Of a stretch of DNA of 28,880 nt, positions 6,657 to 12,899 are shown in pieces. A model generated the notes under the pieces. It was not told where the DNA came from. It searched no databases and saw only the letters and a program-made list of their open reading frames with translations. The stretch spans positions 1 through 28,880 of IMG/VR virus record IMGVR_UViG_3300028920_000216; one strand, written 5' to 3'. The translations under genes were made by a program, and so were the position numbers. Within the stretch, counting starts at the first letter, position 1. Every line of letters starts with the position of its first letter. Origin of the DNA: a virus.

Positions 6657-7265
6657 TTAATTCTTCGGCATGATTAAAAGATTATCCTTGAAGAACGCAA
6701 CTCCCTTGTCAAGGACTTCAAAATAGTGTATGTCACAAAGGGTTATGAATCTGTACCCCATTCTGAACTCAGTTATTAGCTTTGAATGAAAATCTTTCAA
6801 ATCAAATGTTTCGCCTGGATTGCCGCACTTCACACACGCCTTACTTTTATTTGACACATTTATATGGTGCAGCAGTTGGCTCTGGTCTTCCTTGGCCCCA
6901 GACATGTCAAAACCATTGTCCTCACAGAATTCCTTTATAGACTGTATGGTCATCGATGCCTCTTCCTTCATGAGGTCTGTGAATGTGTCCACGCCAAGTC
7001 TTTTCTTTAGATACTGTTGCATTACTTCAGGAGTTCTGACATCATCAGGCAGATCGGTTGATTGCCTGACGATGTCAAAAATCATTGATTTAATCTTTTC
7101 CTTCTGAAGTTTTGTGACACGATACTCCTGATCAGTGTAGATTGTCAGGTGGTGTTTGCTCAAACGAGCAGCATTGGCAAGAACAACATCTTTATTCTCA
7201 TTCTCATCAATTACAAATTCGATGCTGTTCTCGCCAATTCTTCTGATCCTTCCTGTAAATTGCAT
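6657..7265 (-). CDS. HNHc-like nuclease family protein, degenerate core
   Basis: 202 residues from ATG 7265, which has AAGGAG six bases upstream (an in-frame TTG lies at 7280). The N-terminal two thirds resemble the substrate-binding part of phage HNHc-type recombination proteins (FTGRIRRIGENSIEFVID). The C-terminus holds CVKCG (residues 144-148), a strand, and LCDIHYFEV (176-184). The family normally has a D-x-HH or DIHH motif after the first Cys pair, but here it reads FDLKDFHSKL. Cleavage activity is therefore doubtful, and a structural or recombination-mediator role is possible. Confidence 0.55.
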   Translation of the reverse strand: MQFTGRIRRIGENSIEFVIDENENKDVVLANAARLSKHHLTIYTDQEYRVTKLQKEKIKSMIFDIVRQSTDLPDDVRTPEVMQQYLKKRLGVDTFTDLMKEEASMTIQSIKEFCEDNGFDMSGAKEDQSQLLHHINVSNKSKACVKCGNPGETFDLKDFHSKLITEFRMGYRFITLCDIHYFEVLDKGVAFFKDNLLIMPKN

Positions 7266-7276
7266 TTGTAACTCCT

Positions 7277-7933
7277 TCAATGATGAGATGAAATGTGACT
7301 TATAACTCCTTCATACACAAGGCCCTGTATGCATCCAGCATAGAGCCATTGACTTGTATTCTGCAAATGCCAGTTAAATTCATCCTTCATTTTTATGGCT
7401 TCACAGTTCGCGGCAAAGCCAATCTGGAACCCATCCTTAGAACAGTTGAGGCTCATTGATGCATGAGTTGCCCTGTTATATGATAATATTGTGGACTTCT
7501 CGTGTGCTATCATATCTCTCAGCTTCTTTACAGCCTCATCTGTTATCTCATATGTGGATTCTATCTGATCAATCATATCTTCTGCATGGGGTATGTTCTT
7601 TACAACTCCACCGTTATTCTTCTTAATCTTATACAGAAGATCGAGATCTATTTTTTTCTTGTATATCTCAGCCTCTGCTTTTCTCTCCTCAAGTGTCATG
7701 GGAAATTCTGAAGGAGGTCTGTTTCCGATGCTGACACCATCCTTATTGATATCGAAAGAAAAGAAGTGCTCATGTCCATTGCGATCAACGGCCTTGAGAT
7801 ATCCTATTCCATTCATTCTCTCGAGTCGCTCTTTTGGCTTTTCTCCCATATCCATATACAAGTCAACGTCGATATTATTTTGTATTGACTTAATAATCTT
7901 CTTGCGTTTTTCTCTTGCGGCGAGTGCCTGCAC
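7277..7933 (-). CDS. Hypothetical protein, GTG start
   Basis: 218 residues beginning with GTG at 7933 (MQALAAREKRKKIIKSI...), chosen because AAGGAGG lies seven bases upstream. A longer frame to 8017 would overlap the preceding gene by 128 bases. Even so it overlaps that gene by 44 bases. The sequence has a Lys-rich start, a beta-rich segment with GHEHFFSFDINKDG, and a mixed helical C-terminus. No motif was recognised. It precedes the HNHc-like gene and may belong to a recombination module. Confidence 0.55.
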   Translation of the reverse strand: MQALAAREKRKKIIKSIQNNIDVDLYMDMGEKPKERLERMNGIGYLKAVDRNGHEHFFSFDINKDGVSIGNRPPSEFPMTLEERKAEAEIYKKKIDLDLLYKIKKNNGGVVKNIPHAEDMIDQIESTYEITDEAVKKLRDMIAHEKSTILSYNRATHASMSLNCSKDGFQIGFAANCEAIKMKDEFNWHLQNTSQWLYAGCIQGLVYEGVISHISSHH

Positions 7934-8456
7934 CTTTTTTCCTCCTTGTGGTTGGTTTTCTGACAAGCTTTGTAACAATCGTAAATTCTTCATCGCTGAC
8001 TTCATACACTGTATCACCAGGCTTCAGGGTTAGGTTCGAAACATAATCTTTCGTCTTGCTGCCTGGGTCAAAAACAACCATGTCTTTCTGCTTGACATCT
8101 TTTGCCTTTGCCATGCTCATGAGTTTATTCTGGACCTCATACGCAGCTTTAAGCTTATAAATCTTTGTCGTCTTTGGTATCTTTCTTCTCTCTATCGATT
8201 TGTCATCTGCAGACTCCACAGATCCATTCGCTTTTATCATCAAATAATCACCCACAAAATACCTCCTTAAAAGTTTTAATTTGTGTATCGGCCTTGACTT
8301 TTTCTCGAACTTCTGCACCTGCGATAAAAGCTCTTCACACTTATCTATCTTTTTACATGAGAGACATGTGCCACAGTGGACCTTTTTACCTTCAGGGCAG
8401 TTGAAGAACGTAAGTCGCAGCCTTGAGTTCTTCTGTATTTTTTCCTTGATTGTCAT
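7890..8456 (-). CDS. Hypothetical protein with zinc pair and very basic tail
   Basis: 188 residues from ATG 8456 (MTIKEKIQKNSRLR), preceded by GGAG and overlapping the upstream stop (ATGA). An upstream GTG at 8468 is less likely. Contains HCGTCLSCKKIDKC (residues about 27-40), a probable metal site. The C-terminus (TTRRKKGAGTRRKRKTQEDY) is extremely basic, which suggests nucleic-acid binding. The family is unknown. Confidence 0.55.
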   Translation of the reverse strand: MTIKEKIQKNSRLRLTFFNCPEGKKVHCGTCLSCKKIDKCEELLSQVQKFEKKSRPIHKLKLLRRYFVGDYLMIKANGSVESADDKSIERRKIPKTTKIYKLKAAYEVQNKLMSMAKAKDVKQKDMVVFDPGSKTKDYVSNLTLKPGDTVYEVSDEEFTIVTKLVRKPTTRRKKGAGTRRKRKTQEDY

Positions 8457-8632
8457 GTGGCTCTCCACTTGATTCTATTAGACATATCTGAGTCTAACCA
8501 TAATTTTGATGTGCGTCTATGCGATGCCACTAGCTTTCCTTTGATGAATTCATACACAACAGATTTTTCCAGTATTGATCCGTGGTCATCTAATTTTCTT
8601 TCTATCATGCATACAGACTTTACAATCTTCAC
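8453..8632 (-). CDS. Small hypothetical protein, GTG start, coupled at both ends
   Basis: 59 residues. GTG at 8632 overlaps the preceding stop (GTGA) and has GGAAGGTG just upstream. The stop overlaps the next ATG (ATGA). The sequence starts MKIVKSVCMIERKLDD and continues with a mixed alpha/beta composition ending SNRIKWRAT. The unbroken chain of stop-start overlaps on both sides is the main evidence that this 180-base stretch is a gene. No function was recognised. Confidence 0.6.
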   Translation of the reverse strand: MKIVKSVCMIERKLDDHGSILEKSVVYEFIKGKLVASHRRTSKLWLDSDMSNRIKWRAT

Positions 8633-8793
8633 TTAACACCTTCCAGGATGCAAAGGTCTGCATTTATAGGATCCCATGATATTGTACCATCATCCAAGTA
8701 TATTATGGCCTTTATATAATCAAAGTCTTTTTTCTTTACAAGGATGATGGACTTAATGAATTTCTTCTGAACAATCACAGAGTACATTTGCAT
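8629..8793 (-). CDS. Small hypothetical protein, start uncertain
   Basis: About 54 residues if it starts at ATG 8793 (MQMYSVIVQKKFIKS). The frame is open to 8847, and an ATG at 8829 follows GGAGGGG by about 11 bases, but that start lies within the stem of a strong terminator (8798-8835). The C-terminus IYLDDGTISWDP looks like a beta hairpin. Either readthrough of the terminator or a longer product from 8829 is possible. Confidence 0.4.
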   Translation of the reverse strand: MQMYSVIVQKKFIKSIILVKKKDFDYIKAIIYLDDGTISWDPINADLCILEGVK

Positions 8794-8797
8794 AATT

Positions 8798-8835
8798 AAA
8801 AAAAAGAGCGCATGAATAATAGAATCCATGCGCTC
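8798..8835 (-). terminator. Strong rho-independent terminator
   Basis: On the minus strand GAGCGCATG (8835-8827) pairs with CATGCGCTC (8814-8806) around a 12-nt loop and is followed by eight T. It ends the transcript of the 8848-9486 gene and separates the first leftward genes from the long early operon. Confidence 0.9.
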
Positions 8836-8847
8836 AGGCCCCTCCAA

Positions 8848-9486
8848 TCAGGCGTTAAGCAACCGCTTTGTTGCCAACAGCCGATCAAGATTATCTTCGA
8901 GGATCTGGTTTGACATCTCCTCCTTTAGAGTGCCTTTGACCCTCTTCATGATTTCCTCCCCTTTCTCGACCTGTCTCTGGTAATACTTGAAGCGGGACTC
9001 TATGATATCCCTCCTGGGAAGTACCACCTTAAGACTCTTCAGGGATAGGGCTCTCTCTCTTGCTGGCTTGCTTCTGTTCTCGGCCAGGAACCAACCGAGA
9101 AAGGACAGGACTTCCTCGAACTTGGTGAGAGTCTTGTCCTTGTGGGAGACCAACTCCCTGGTGTCCTGCTCACAAAACGGCAGAACATTTGCCGCGAGCA
9201 GATGGCCGCTAGAACTGTGGACCTCAAACAAGCACATCATCTCTTTCGAGACCTCGTGTTTGTTCTTCTGAATTCTGATTGTAACAGGGAAGCGCTCCCC
9301 GTCCTTGATCTCAAGGCGATCACCCTTGCGATCTATGCTGCCATCCTCTTTGAGAGGGAACCGTGCAATCCTCATGGAAAGCTTTCCCTCACGATACAAG
9401 ACAAACGGCACTGTCCTGTTGAGGACCTTTTGAAGCGTAATTACATTATCACGCAGTGTTGAGAATGCATTCTCTATTAACATCAT
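8848..9486 (-). CDS. Hypothetical early protein
   Basis: 212 residues. AAGGAG precedes the double ATG at 9486/9483, and the second is equally possible. The N-terminal 120 residues look beta-rich (strands around VPFVLYREGKLSMRIARF and FPVTIRIQKN). A long basic helical region (residues 130-200) follows, with RERALSLKSLKVVLPRRDI. Base composition is richer in G+C than the genes further left. It is one of the first genes leftward of the non-coding array, and a strong terminator follows directly, so it is probably expressed as a separate short transcript. No family was recognised. Confidence 0.6.
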   Translation of the reverse strand: MMLIENAFSTLRDNVITLQKVLNRTVPFVLYREGKLSMRIARFPLKEDGSIDRKGDRLEIKDGERFPVTIRIQKNKHEVSKEMMCLFEVHSSSGHLLAANVLPFCEQDTRELVSHKDKTLTKFEEVLSFLGWFLAENRSKPARERALSLKSLKVVLPRRDIIESRFKYYQRQVEKGEEIMKRVKGTLKEEMSNQILEDNLDRLLATKRLLNA

Positions 9487-9551
9487 ATTCTCCTTGTCTT
9501 TGTGTTTGATTTTTTTTTAATATCCCAATCCTTTTACCTATGACCTAAAAC

Positions 9552-9605
9552 TTATATAGGCCAGTATTTCCTGAATACGTTCCACATATAGAATGTAGAT
9601 CTCAT
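9552..9605 (-). CDS. 17-residue leader peptide candidate
   Basis: The peptide MRSTFYMWNVFRKYWPI follows one of the best ribosome sites in the window (AAAGGAGGTGATGACC then ATG 9605). It is rich in aromatic residues (Phe, Tyr, Trp). It lies between the genes at 9649-9918 and 8848-9486. A short CCTAT/ATAGG repeat follows. It could be a translational leader controlling the 8848-9486 gene or a tiny effector. Confidence 0.5.
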   Translation of the reverse strand: MRSTFYMWNVFRKYWPI

Positions 9606-9648
9606 GGTCATCACCTCCTTTCGTATTCAGTAAAAAGGTTATTGTTGA

Positions 9649-9918
9649 CTACGCCCTCTCCAGGTAGCATCTGCCCAGGCACCGCGCCTCGGAAGCTATG
9701 TCCTGGGCTTCGCGAAACCCAGGGGTCGAGAAGCGGAAGACATACTTAAATAGGTATGTGCCTAGGTTGTCGGCCTTTTTCTCGATCTGCTCGAGCTCGA
9801 GCGCATGCTCGAGGAGCTCGTCGGAGCTAAGACTCTCCATCACGAAGAGAGACTTTTTCTTCGCTATGGCTCCTTTCATCCGAGCCATGTCCTCGTAACA
9901 CCATGTCCATAATCCCAT
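9649..9918 (-). CDS. Hypothetical early protein, first gene after the leftward promoter
   Basis: 89 residues from ATG 9918 (MGLWTWCYEDMARMKGAIAK), fixed by GGAGGTGATT just upstream. An ATG at 9930 lies within the ribosome site itself. Mostly helical with a Leu/Glu-rich heptad region (SDELLEHALELEQIEKKA) and four cysteines. G+C content is above that of the rest of the leftward operon. It is the first gene after the promoter at 9957-9986, where host-takeover proteins often sit, but the function is unknown. Confidence 0.6.
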   Translation of the reverse strand: MGLWTWCYEDMARMKGAIAKKKSLFVMESLSSDELLEHALELEQIEKKADNLGTYLFKYVFRFSTPGFREAQDIASEARCLGRCYLERA

Positions 9919-9956
9919 AATCACCTCCATAATAGGTTAATAAGCCTCTTATAATT

Positions 9957-9986
9957 GTTATACCAGAATTTAGCATTGCAATTCAA
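9957..9986 (-). promoter_or_regulatory. Leftward extended -10 promoter at left edge of the array
   Basis: On the minus strand TTGAAT (9986-9981), 18 bp, then TGG-TATAAC (9965-9957), an extended -10. It would serve 9649-9918 and the genes beyond. The same core TGGTATAAY occurs at 13005-13013 on the other side of the array. Confidence 0.6.
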
Positions 9987-10083
9987 AGGTTTTATCTAGC
10001 ACTGGGTCCCCCAGTAGCGGAGGATTTGTAGACCTTATTGTATCATTACGAACGTGTCGTCCGCTGCTACAATTGAATGCTAA
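9970..10083. ncRNA. Structured unit closing the left end of the array
   Basis: Outer pairing TTAGCAT (9970-9976) with ATGCTAA (10077-10083) continues into CAATT (9979-9983) with AATTG (10071-10075), then GTAG..CGGA (10014-10021) with TCCG..CTAC (10060-10070). The nested helices enclose about 115 bases with no protein gene. Its right-hand part (minus-strand 5' side) overlaps the -35 region of the leftward promoter. Strand and function are undetermined. Confidence 0.5.
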
Positions 10084-10108
10084 GGGGAAGGCATAGGCTT
10101 GATTAACT

Positions 10109-10124
10109 TGTTTCACGTGAAACC
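10109..10124. other. parS-like palindrome
   Basis: TGTTTCACGTGAAACC matches the widely conserved bacterial chromosomal parS (TGTTTCACGTGAAACA) at 15 of 16 positions. The central 14 bp form a perfect palindrome. It is not part of one of the array's 7-3-7 hairpins. Host ParB/Spo0J binds such sites in many bacterial phyla. Confidence 0.6.
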
Positions 10125-10288
10125 CGTAACGGATTTCATAGGGCCATTCTAAGTTCTCATATCTCTGTGCCCTTGAACTCATCTACCTGATGAGTTCGAG
10201 GCCACGTAGAAGGTAGGTGATGATTTAATGCAATATATGTGTATCACATATCCAGGCAATGGCGATTCCAAATGTATCAAACATCGAC

Positions 10289-10311
10289 GCCTTCAGGGGC
10301 AGCCTGAAGGC
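10289..10311. ncRNA. Array stem-loop
   Basis: GCCTTCAGG (10289-10297) pairs perfectly with CCTGAAGGC (10303-10311) around a 5-nt loop. It is the main stem of the unit between the first two 7-3-7 hairpins. Confidence 0.6.
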
Positions 10312-10392
10312 AAGTGAGTGTGATATTGTTTTACGGCAAAGCAGCTGTTAACAGATGCATATACGAAAGCCATGTCCTGATGTTATATTTGA

Positions 10393-10442
10393 GGCCTGAA
10401 GACTCTGGTCATCATGCAATGATGACCTCTCGCTTCAGGGCC
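10393..10442. ncRNA. Array two-helix hairpin
   Basis: Outer helix GGCCTGAAG (10393-10401) with CTTCAGGGCC (10433-10442, one bulged G). Symmetric 5-nt internal loop. Inner helix GGTCATCAT (10407-10415) with ATGATGACC (10419-10427) and a GCA triloop. Confidence 0.65.
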
Positions 10443-10522
10443 TACAAAGTATCGTGTTTGTTATGATTCTATCATGGATGTATCATCCATTGAGCGACAT
10501 TCAATATGAATACAATAATTAT

Positions 10523-10552
10523 CGCGGGCCATATCTTCCGATGTGGCCCGCG
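10523..10552. ncRNA. Array 13-bp hairpin
   Basis: CGCGGGCCATATC (10523-10535) pairs with GATGTGGCCCGCG (10540-10552). The one non-Watson-Crick pair is T-G on the + strand. The loop is TTCC on + and a GNRA-type GGAA on minus, so the strand cannot be decided from it. Confidence 0.65.
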
Positions 10553-10931
10553 TGTAAATATAATTAATGAGGCTTTTATACGTCCAAGATGTTTCATCTT
10601 GATAGACAATGTGCTCAAGTTTCTATGGTATAGGTGAGGGAGGGCACCTCCGTCCGCGTGTTGTTGTCAAACAACTGCGACGGGGAGCTCCTCCAAACAC
10701 TATCCCAGTGTTTTCTTTGCTGCCTTAACCCTGGAAAGTATCTTTCCAGTCTTTCCACATGCTATAATTATAATATGAACGGATCACAGCCGCACTTGAC
10801 CATGGTGACGACTCGCTCGTCCCCAGGGTCCAGGGCGTCTGGATCTCGTGGCATAAAGTGTTCCATACGTTATTTTTCATCCAGTATGTTACATACTGCA
10901 GAGCCATGTGATAAATCCTAAACTACATAGA

Positions 10932-10971
10932 AGTTCATCCTGAAGATTCGAAGACTCTTCGGGGTTGAACT
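10932..10971. ncRNA. Array nested hairpin
   Basis: AGTTCA (10932-10937) with TGAACT (10966-10971), an inner CC/GG, then GAAGA (10942-10946) with TCTTC (10956-10960). Confidence 0.5.
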
Positions 10972-11054
10972 ATGAAACTTGCTGTAGCTAACTTCAGGGG
11001 AAGAGCGTATCGCTCTTCATTGTCGATTTTTGAAATATCCAAATACTATCTTGT

Positions 11055-11126
11055 GACAACCCCCAAACGCTGAAGCTCGCACTCTCCTACCAGGAGAGGC
11101 TGAGCTGCATGGCGTGATGCGTTGTC
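11055..11126. ncRNA. Array multi-helix unit
   Basis: GACAAC (11055-11060) with GTTGTC (11121-11126) encloses AGCTC (11075-11079) with GAGCT (11102-11106). The terminal helix is CTCTCCT (11082-11088) with AGGAGAG (11092-11098) and an ACC triloop. The terminal helix is also 7 bp with a 3-nt loop. Confidence 0.6.
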
Positions 11127-11350
11127 TTATCAGGTACTTATGCAAATGCATGCGTATCGCATGCTTTGACGATATCCAAAGGCAAAGTATCCATGGAGCC
11201 CATGAGAGCAGACGTCGGAAACCATGTCACCGTCAGTAACATTCATTGATGTCATGGACCGATTATAGAGCGCCCAGATAGAATTATTGTTAATACATAT
11301 CGGCGGAAGCGTATCGCGTCCAATTACGATATCCAAATTATATATTCTGA

Positions 11351-11378
11351 GACCAGGATCCTAGAGAGGAACCTGGTC
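11351..11378. ncRNA. Array hairpin
   Basis: GACCAGG (11351-11357) with CCTGGTC (11372-11378), a single A-A mismatch, then TCCT (11359-11362) with AGGA (11367-11370) and an AGAG loop. Confidence 0.6.
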
Positions 11379-11460
11379 GGTGAGTGTATCTTGCTTTGTT
11401 TTTCTGTGAGGGCGTATCGCCCGCTAATGCGATATCCAATGGTGTGACATTATTATAAGA

Positions 11461-11502
11461 ACCAGCAGCAGGAGGTGCGTCCATGCAACTCCTGCTGCTG
11501 GT
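11461..11502. ncRNA. Array perfect 14-bp hairpin
   Basis: ACCAGCAGCAGGAG (11461-11474) pairs perfectly with CTCCTGCTGCTGGT (11489-11502) around a 14-nt loop. Confidence 0.7.
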
Positions 11503-11681
11503 AGTTTGTATCAGATGATTTATCGTCGCAATTGTATCAATTGCCGATTCGATATCCAAAGCTTATAGGGGTCCGAGATGCGTTGCAGCATGCGAAGCAT
11601 CATCAGCCACATATATAATCCATACTTATTGATTCTGTGCAGGTGTTTCTCCTGCAAGGGCGATATCCAAAACTTATAGCG

Positions 11682-11725
11682 TCACCACATCTGGGGCTAT
11701 CTTTTATGGCAGCGGATAGTGGTGA
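11682..11725. ncRNA. Array two-helix hairpin
   Basis: TCACCA (11682-11687) with TGGTGA (11720-11725), stacked on CTATC (11697-11701) with GATAG (11715-11719). A 9-nt bulge lies on one side. Confidence 0.5.
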
Positions 11726-11799
11726 TGTGTTGATATTTTCTTGTTTCTGTGTGAACGTAGCGCTCACGAGAGCGATATCCAAAGGTTACATTAAACCTG

Positions 11800-11858
11800 A
11801 GCTTCACACGGGTCTGTTGGCGAGCTAATAACAGCTCGCCACAGACAGTTGTGAAGCT
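11800..11858. ncRNA. Array long three-helix hairpin
   Basis: AGCTTCACA (11800-11808) with TGTGAAGCT (11850-11858), then GTCTGT (11812-11817) with ACAGAC (11841-11846), then GGCGAGCT (11819-11826) with AGCTCGCC (11833-11840). The loop is 6 nt. All 23 pairs are Watson-Crick with 3-nt internal asymmetries, one of the strongest structures in the window. Confidence 0.75.
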
Positions 11859-11939
11859 ACTAGTTGAGTTATAAACTTGCTGAGTTTCCTCGATCGGGAT
11901 GTATCATCCTGGTTGGCGATATTCTGTGCTAAAATTACT

Positions 11940-12011
11940 GGAAATCTGTCTCCCCCAGATTTCCGCGAGATCGTTAGGCAGAATCGTCAACGCGATTATG
12001 TGTTAACGATC
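11940..12011. ncRNA. Array unit with two hairpins
   Basis: GGAAATCTG (11940-11948) with CAGATTTCC (11956-11964). It is followed by GATCGTTA (11969-11976) with TAACGATC (12004-12011), enclosing an AATCG/CGATT helix. Confidence 0.65.
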
Positions 12012-12154
12012 CAAGATATTGTGTTGGGTTGTTAACGTAGAAAGCGTATCGCTTCCGTATACCACAAAAAAATATCTGCCATGCAAAGGTTATTATAAAT
12101 GCGAAACATATGAAATTTATGTGAGCATTTATGCTGCGCATCTTCGGTCTGCGT

Positions 12155-12191
12155 GATTATTCTTACTGCGAAGGATTCGCAGAGAATAATC
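12155..12191. ncRNA. Array two-helix hairpin
   Basis: GATTATTCT (12155-12163) with AGAATAATC (12183-12191) encloses CTGCGAA (12166-12172) with TTCGCAG (12176-12182) and a GGA triloop. Confidence 0.65.
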
Positions 12192-12295
12192 TTCGCAGCT
12201 CCCGTGAGATCGCAAGGTATTGTGTTTATTTTTTAGCTATCGGGAATGTACCATCCCCTTGAACCATGATAGATATCTTGTTATGCAAAGATTAC

Positions 12296-12342
12296 CGCAG
12301 ACAACAGTCTGCGTGAAAACCTTCATTAATACGTATTAATGA
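12296..12342. ncRNA. Array hairpin and 20-bp perfect palindrome
   Basis: CGCAGAC (12296-12302) with GTCTGCG (12307-12313). Then the perfect palindrome TCATTAATACGTATTAATGA (12323-12342), flanked by TGAAAAC/GTTTTCA. A related TCATTAA...TTAATGA pairing recurs at about 12363-12389. Confidence 0.6.
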
Positions 12343-12486
12343 CATGTTTTCATAGAAAACTGTCATTAACTACACGCTTGTATTAATGATAGCGTTTTCA
12401 AGGAATTGTATATATTTCTTTCCATCGAGAGAGTAACTCTCTCATTGACCATAAAGATATCTTATTCTACAATGAATTAAAGGGAG

Positions 12487-12510
12487 AATCCCAGAGCGAT
12501 CTCTGGGATT
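12487..12510. ncRNA. Array 10-bp hairpin
   Basis: AATCCCAGAG (12487-12496) pairs perfectly with CTCTGGGATT (12501-12510) around CGAT, flanked by a further GGAGA/TCTCC pairing. Confidence 0.65.
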
Positions 12511-12614
12511 GCAGTCTCCATTTTCGGTTCGATTATTGTGTTTCCTATTCGACATAGTATGCGTATCGCATACAGATACATATCTTCTGGCATCTGAATC
12601 TGGTAACATTGGAG

Positions 12615-12636
12615 CCGCCGCGTATACACGCGGCGG
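12615..12636. ncRNA. Array GC-rich hairpin
   Basis: CCGCCGCG (12615-12622) with CGCGGCGG (12629-12636) around TATACA, inside a TGGA/TCCA and GCATC/GATGC frame. Confidence 0.65.
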
Positions 12637-12882
12637 AAATCCATGTGTATTCTTTGATGCTTAAGCGTCATCAGCGTATCGCTGATAGAGCATGCCTTGT
12701 ATCTTGTCTTACATCGTTTTCAGAATGGTCCCCGTTCTCCATTGGAATGAACGGCAGACCTGATCTGATGCTGTGTTGTGGTAATTGTTGCTACGCACAG
12801 ATGTATCATCTGCATTATCATACAAAGGCAATTATCCATATGTTACAAGAGAGCGGCTTGTGCCCCTTGCAGTGAGCGTGGA

Positions 12883-12899
12883 GTTATTCCCCGAATAAC
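12883..12899. ncRNA. Array 7-bp hairpin, CCC loop
   Basis: GTTATTC (12883-12889) with GAATAAC (12893-12899) and a CCC triloop. It lies within a larger GTGCCC/GGGCAC and GCAGT/ACTGC frame. Confidence 0.55.

Noticed and set aside
10180-10220. Hammerhead ribozyme (CTGATGAG near 10187 with CTACC/GGTAG)
   Set aside because: The second conserved GAAA box and a valid stem II / cleavage site are missing.
10760-10768. Plus-strand extended -10 (TGCTATAAT) just after the fourth hairpin
   Set aside because: No matching -35, surroundings AT-rich, and not repeated at the same place in other units. Kept only as a possibility.
10634-10921. Open frame of 95 residues inside the array (also 12609-12875, 11637-11828, 9970-10182 minus)
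   Set aside because: No ribosome sites, unprotein-like composition, and frames run straight through paired stems. Best explained by chance in structured non-coding sequence.
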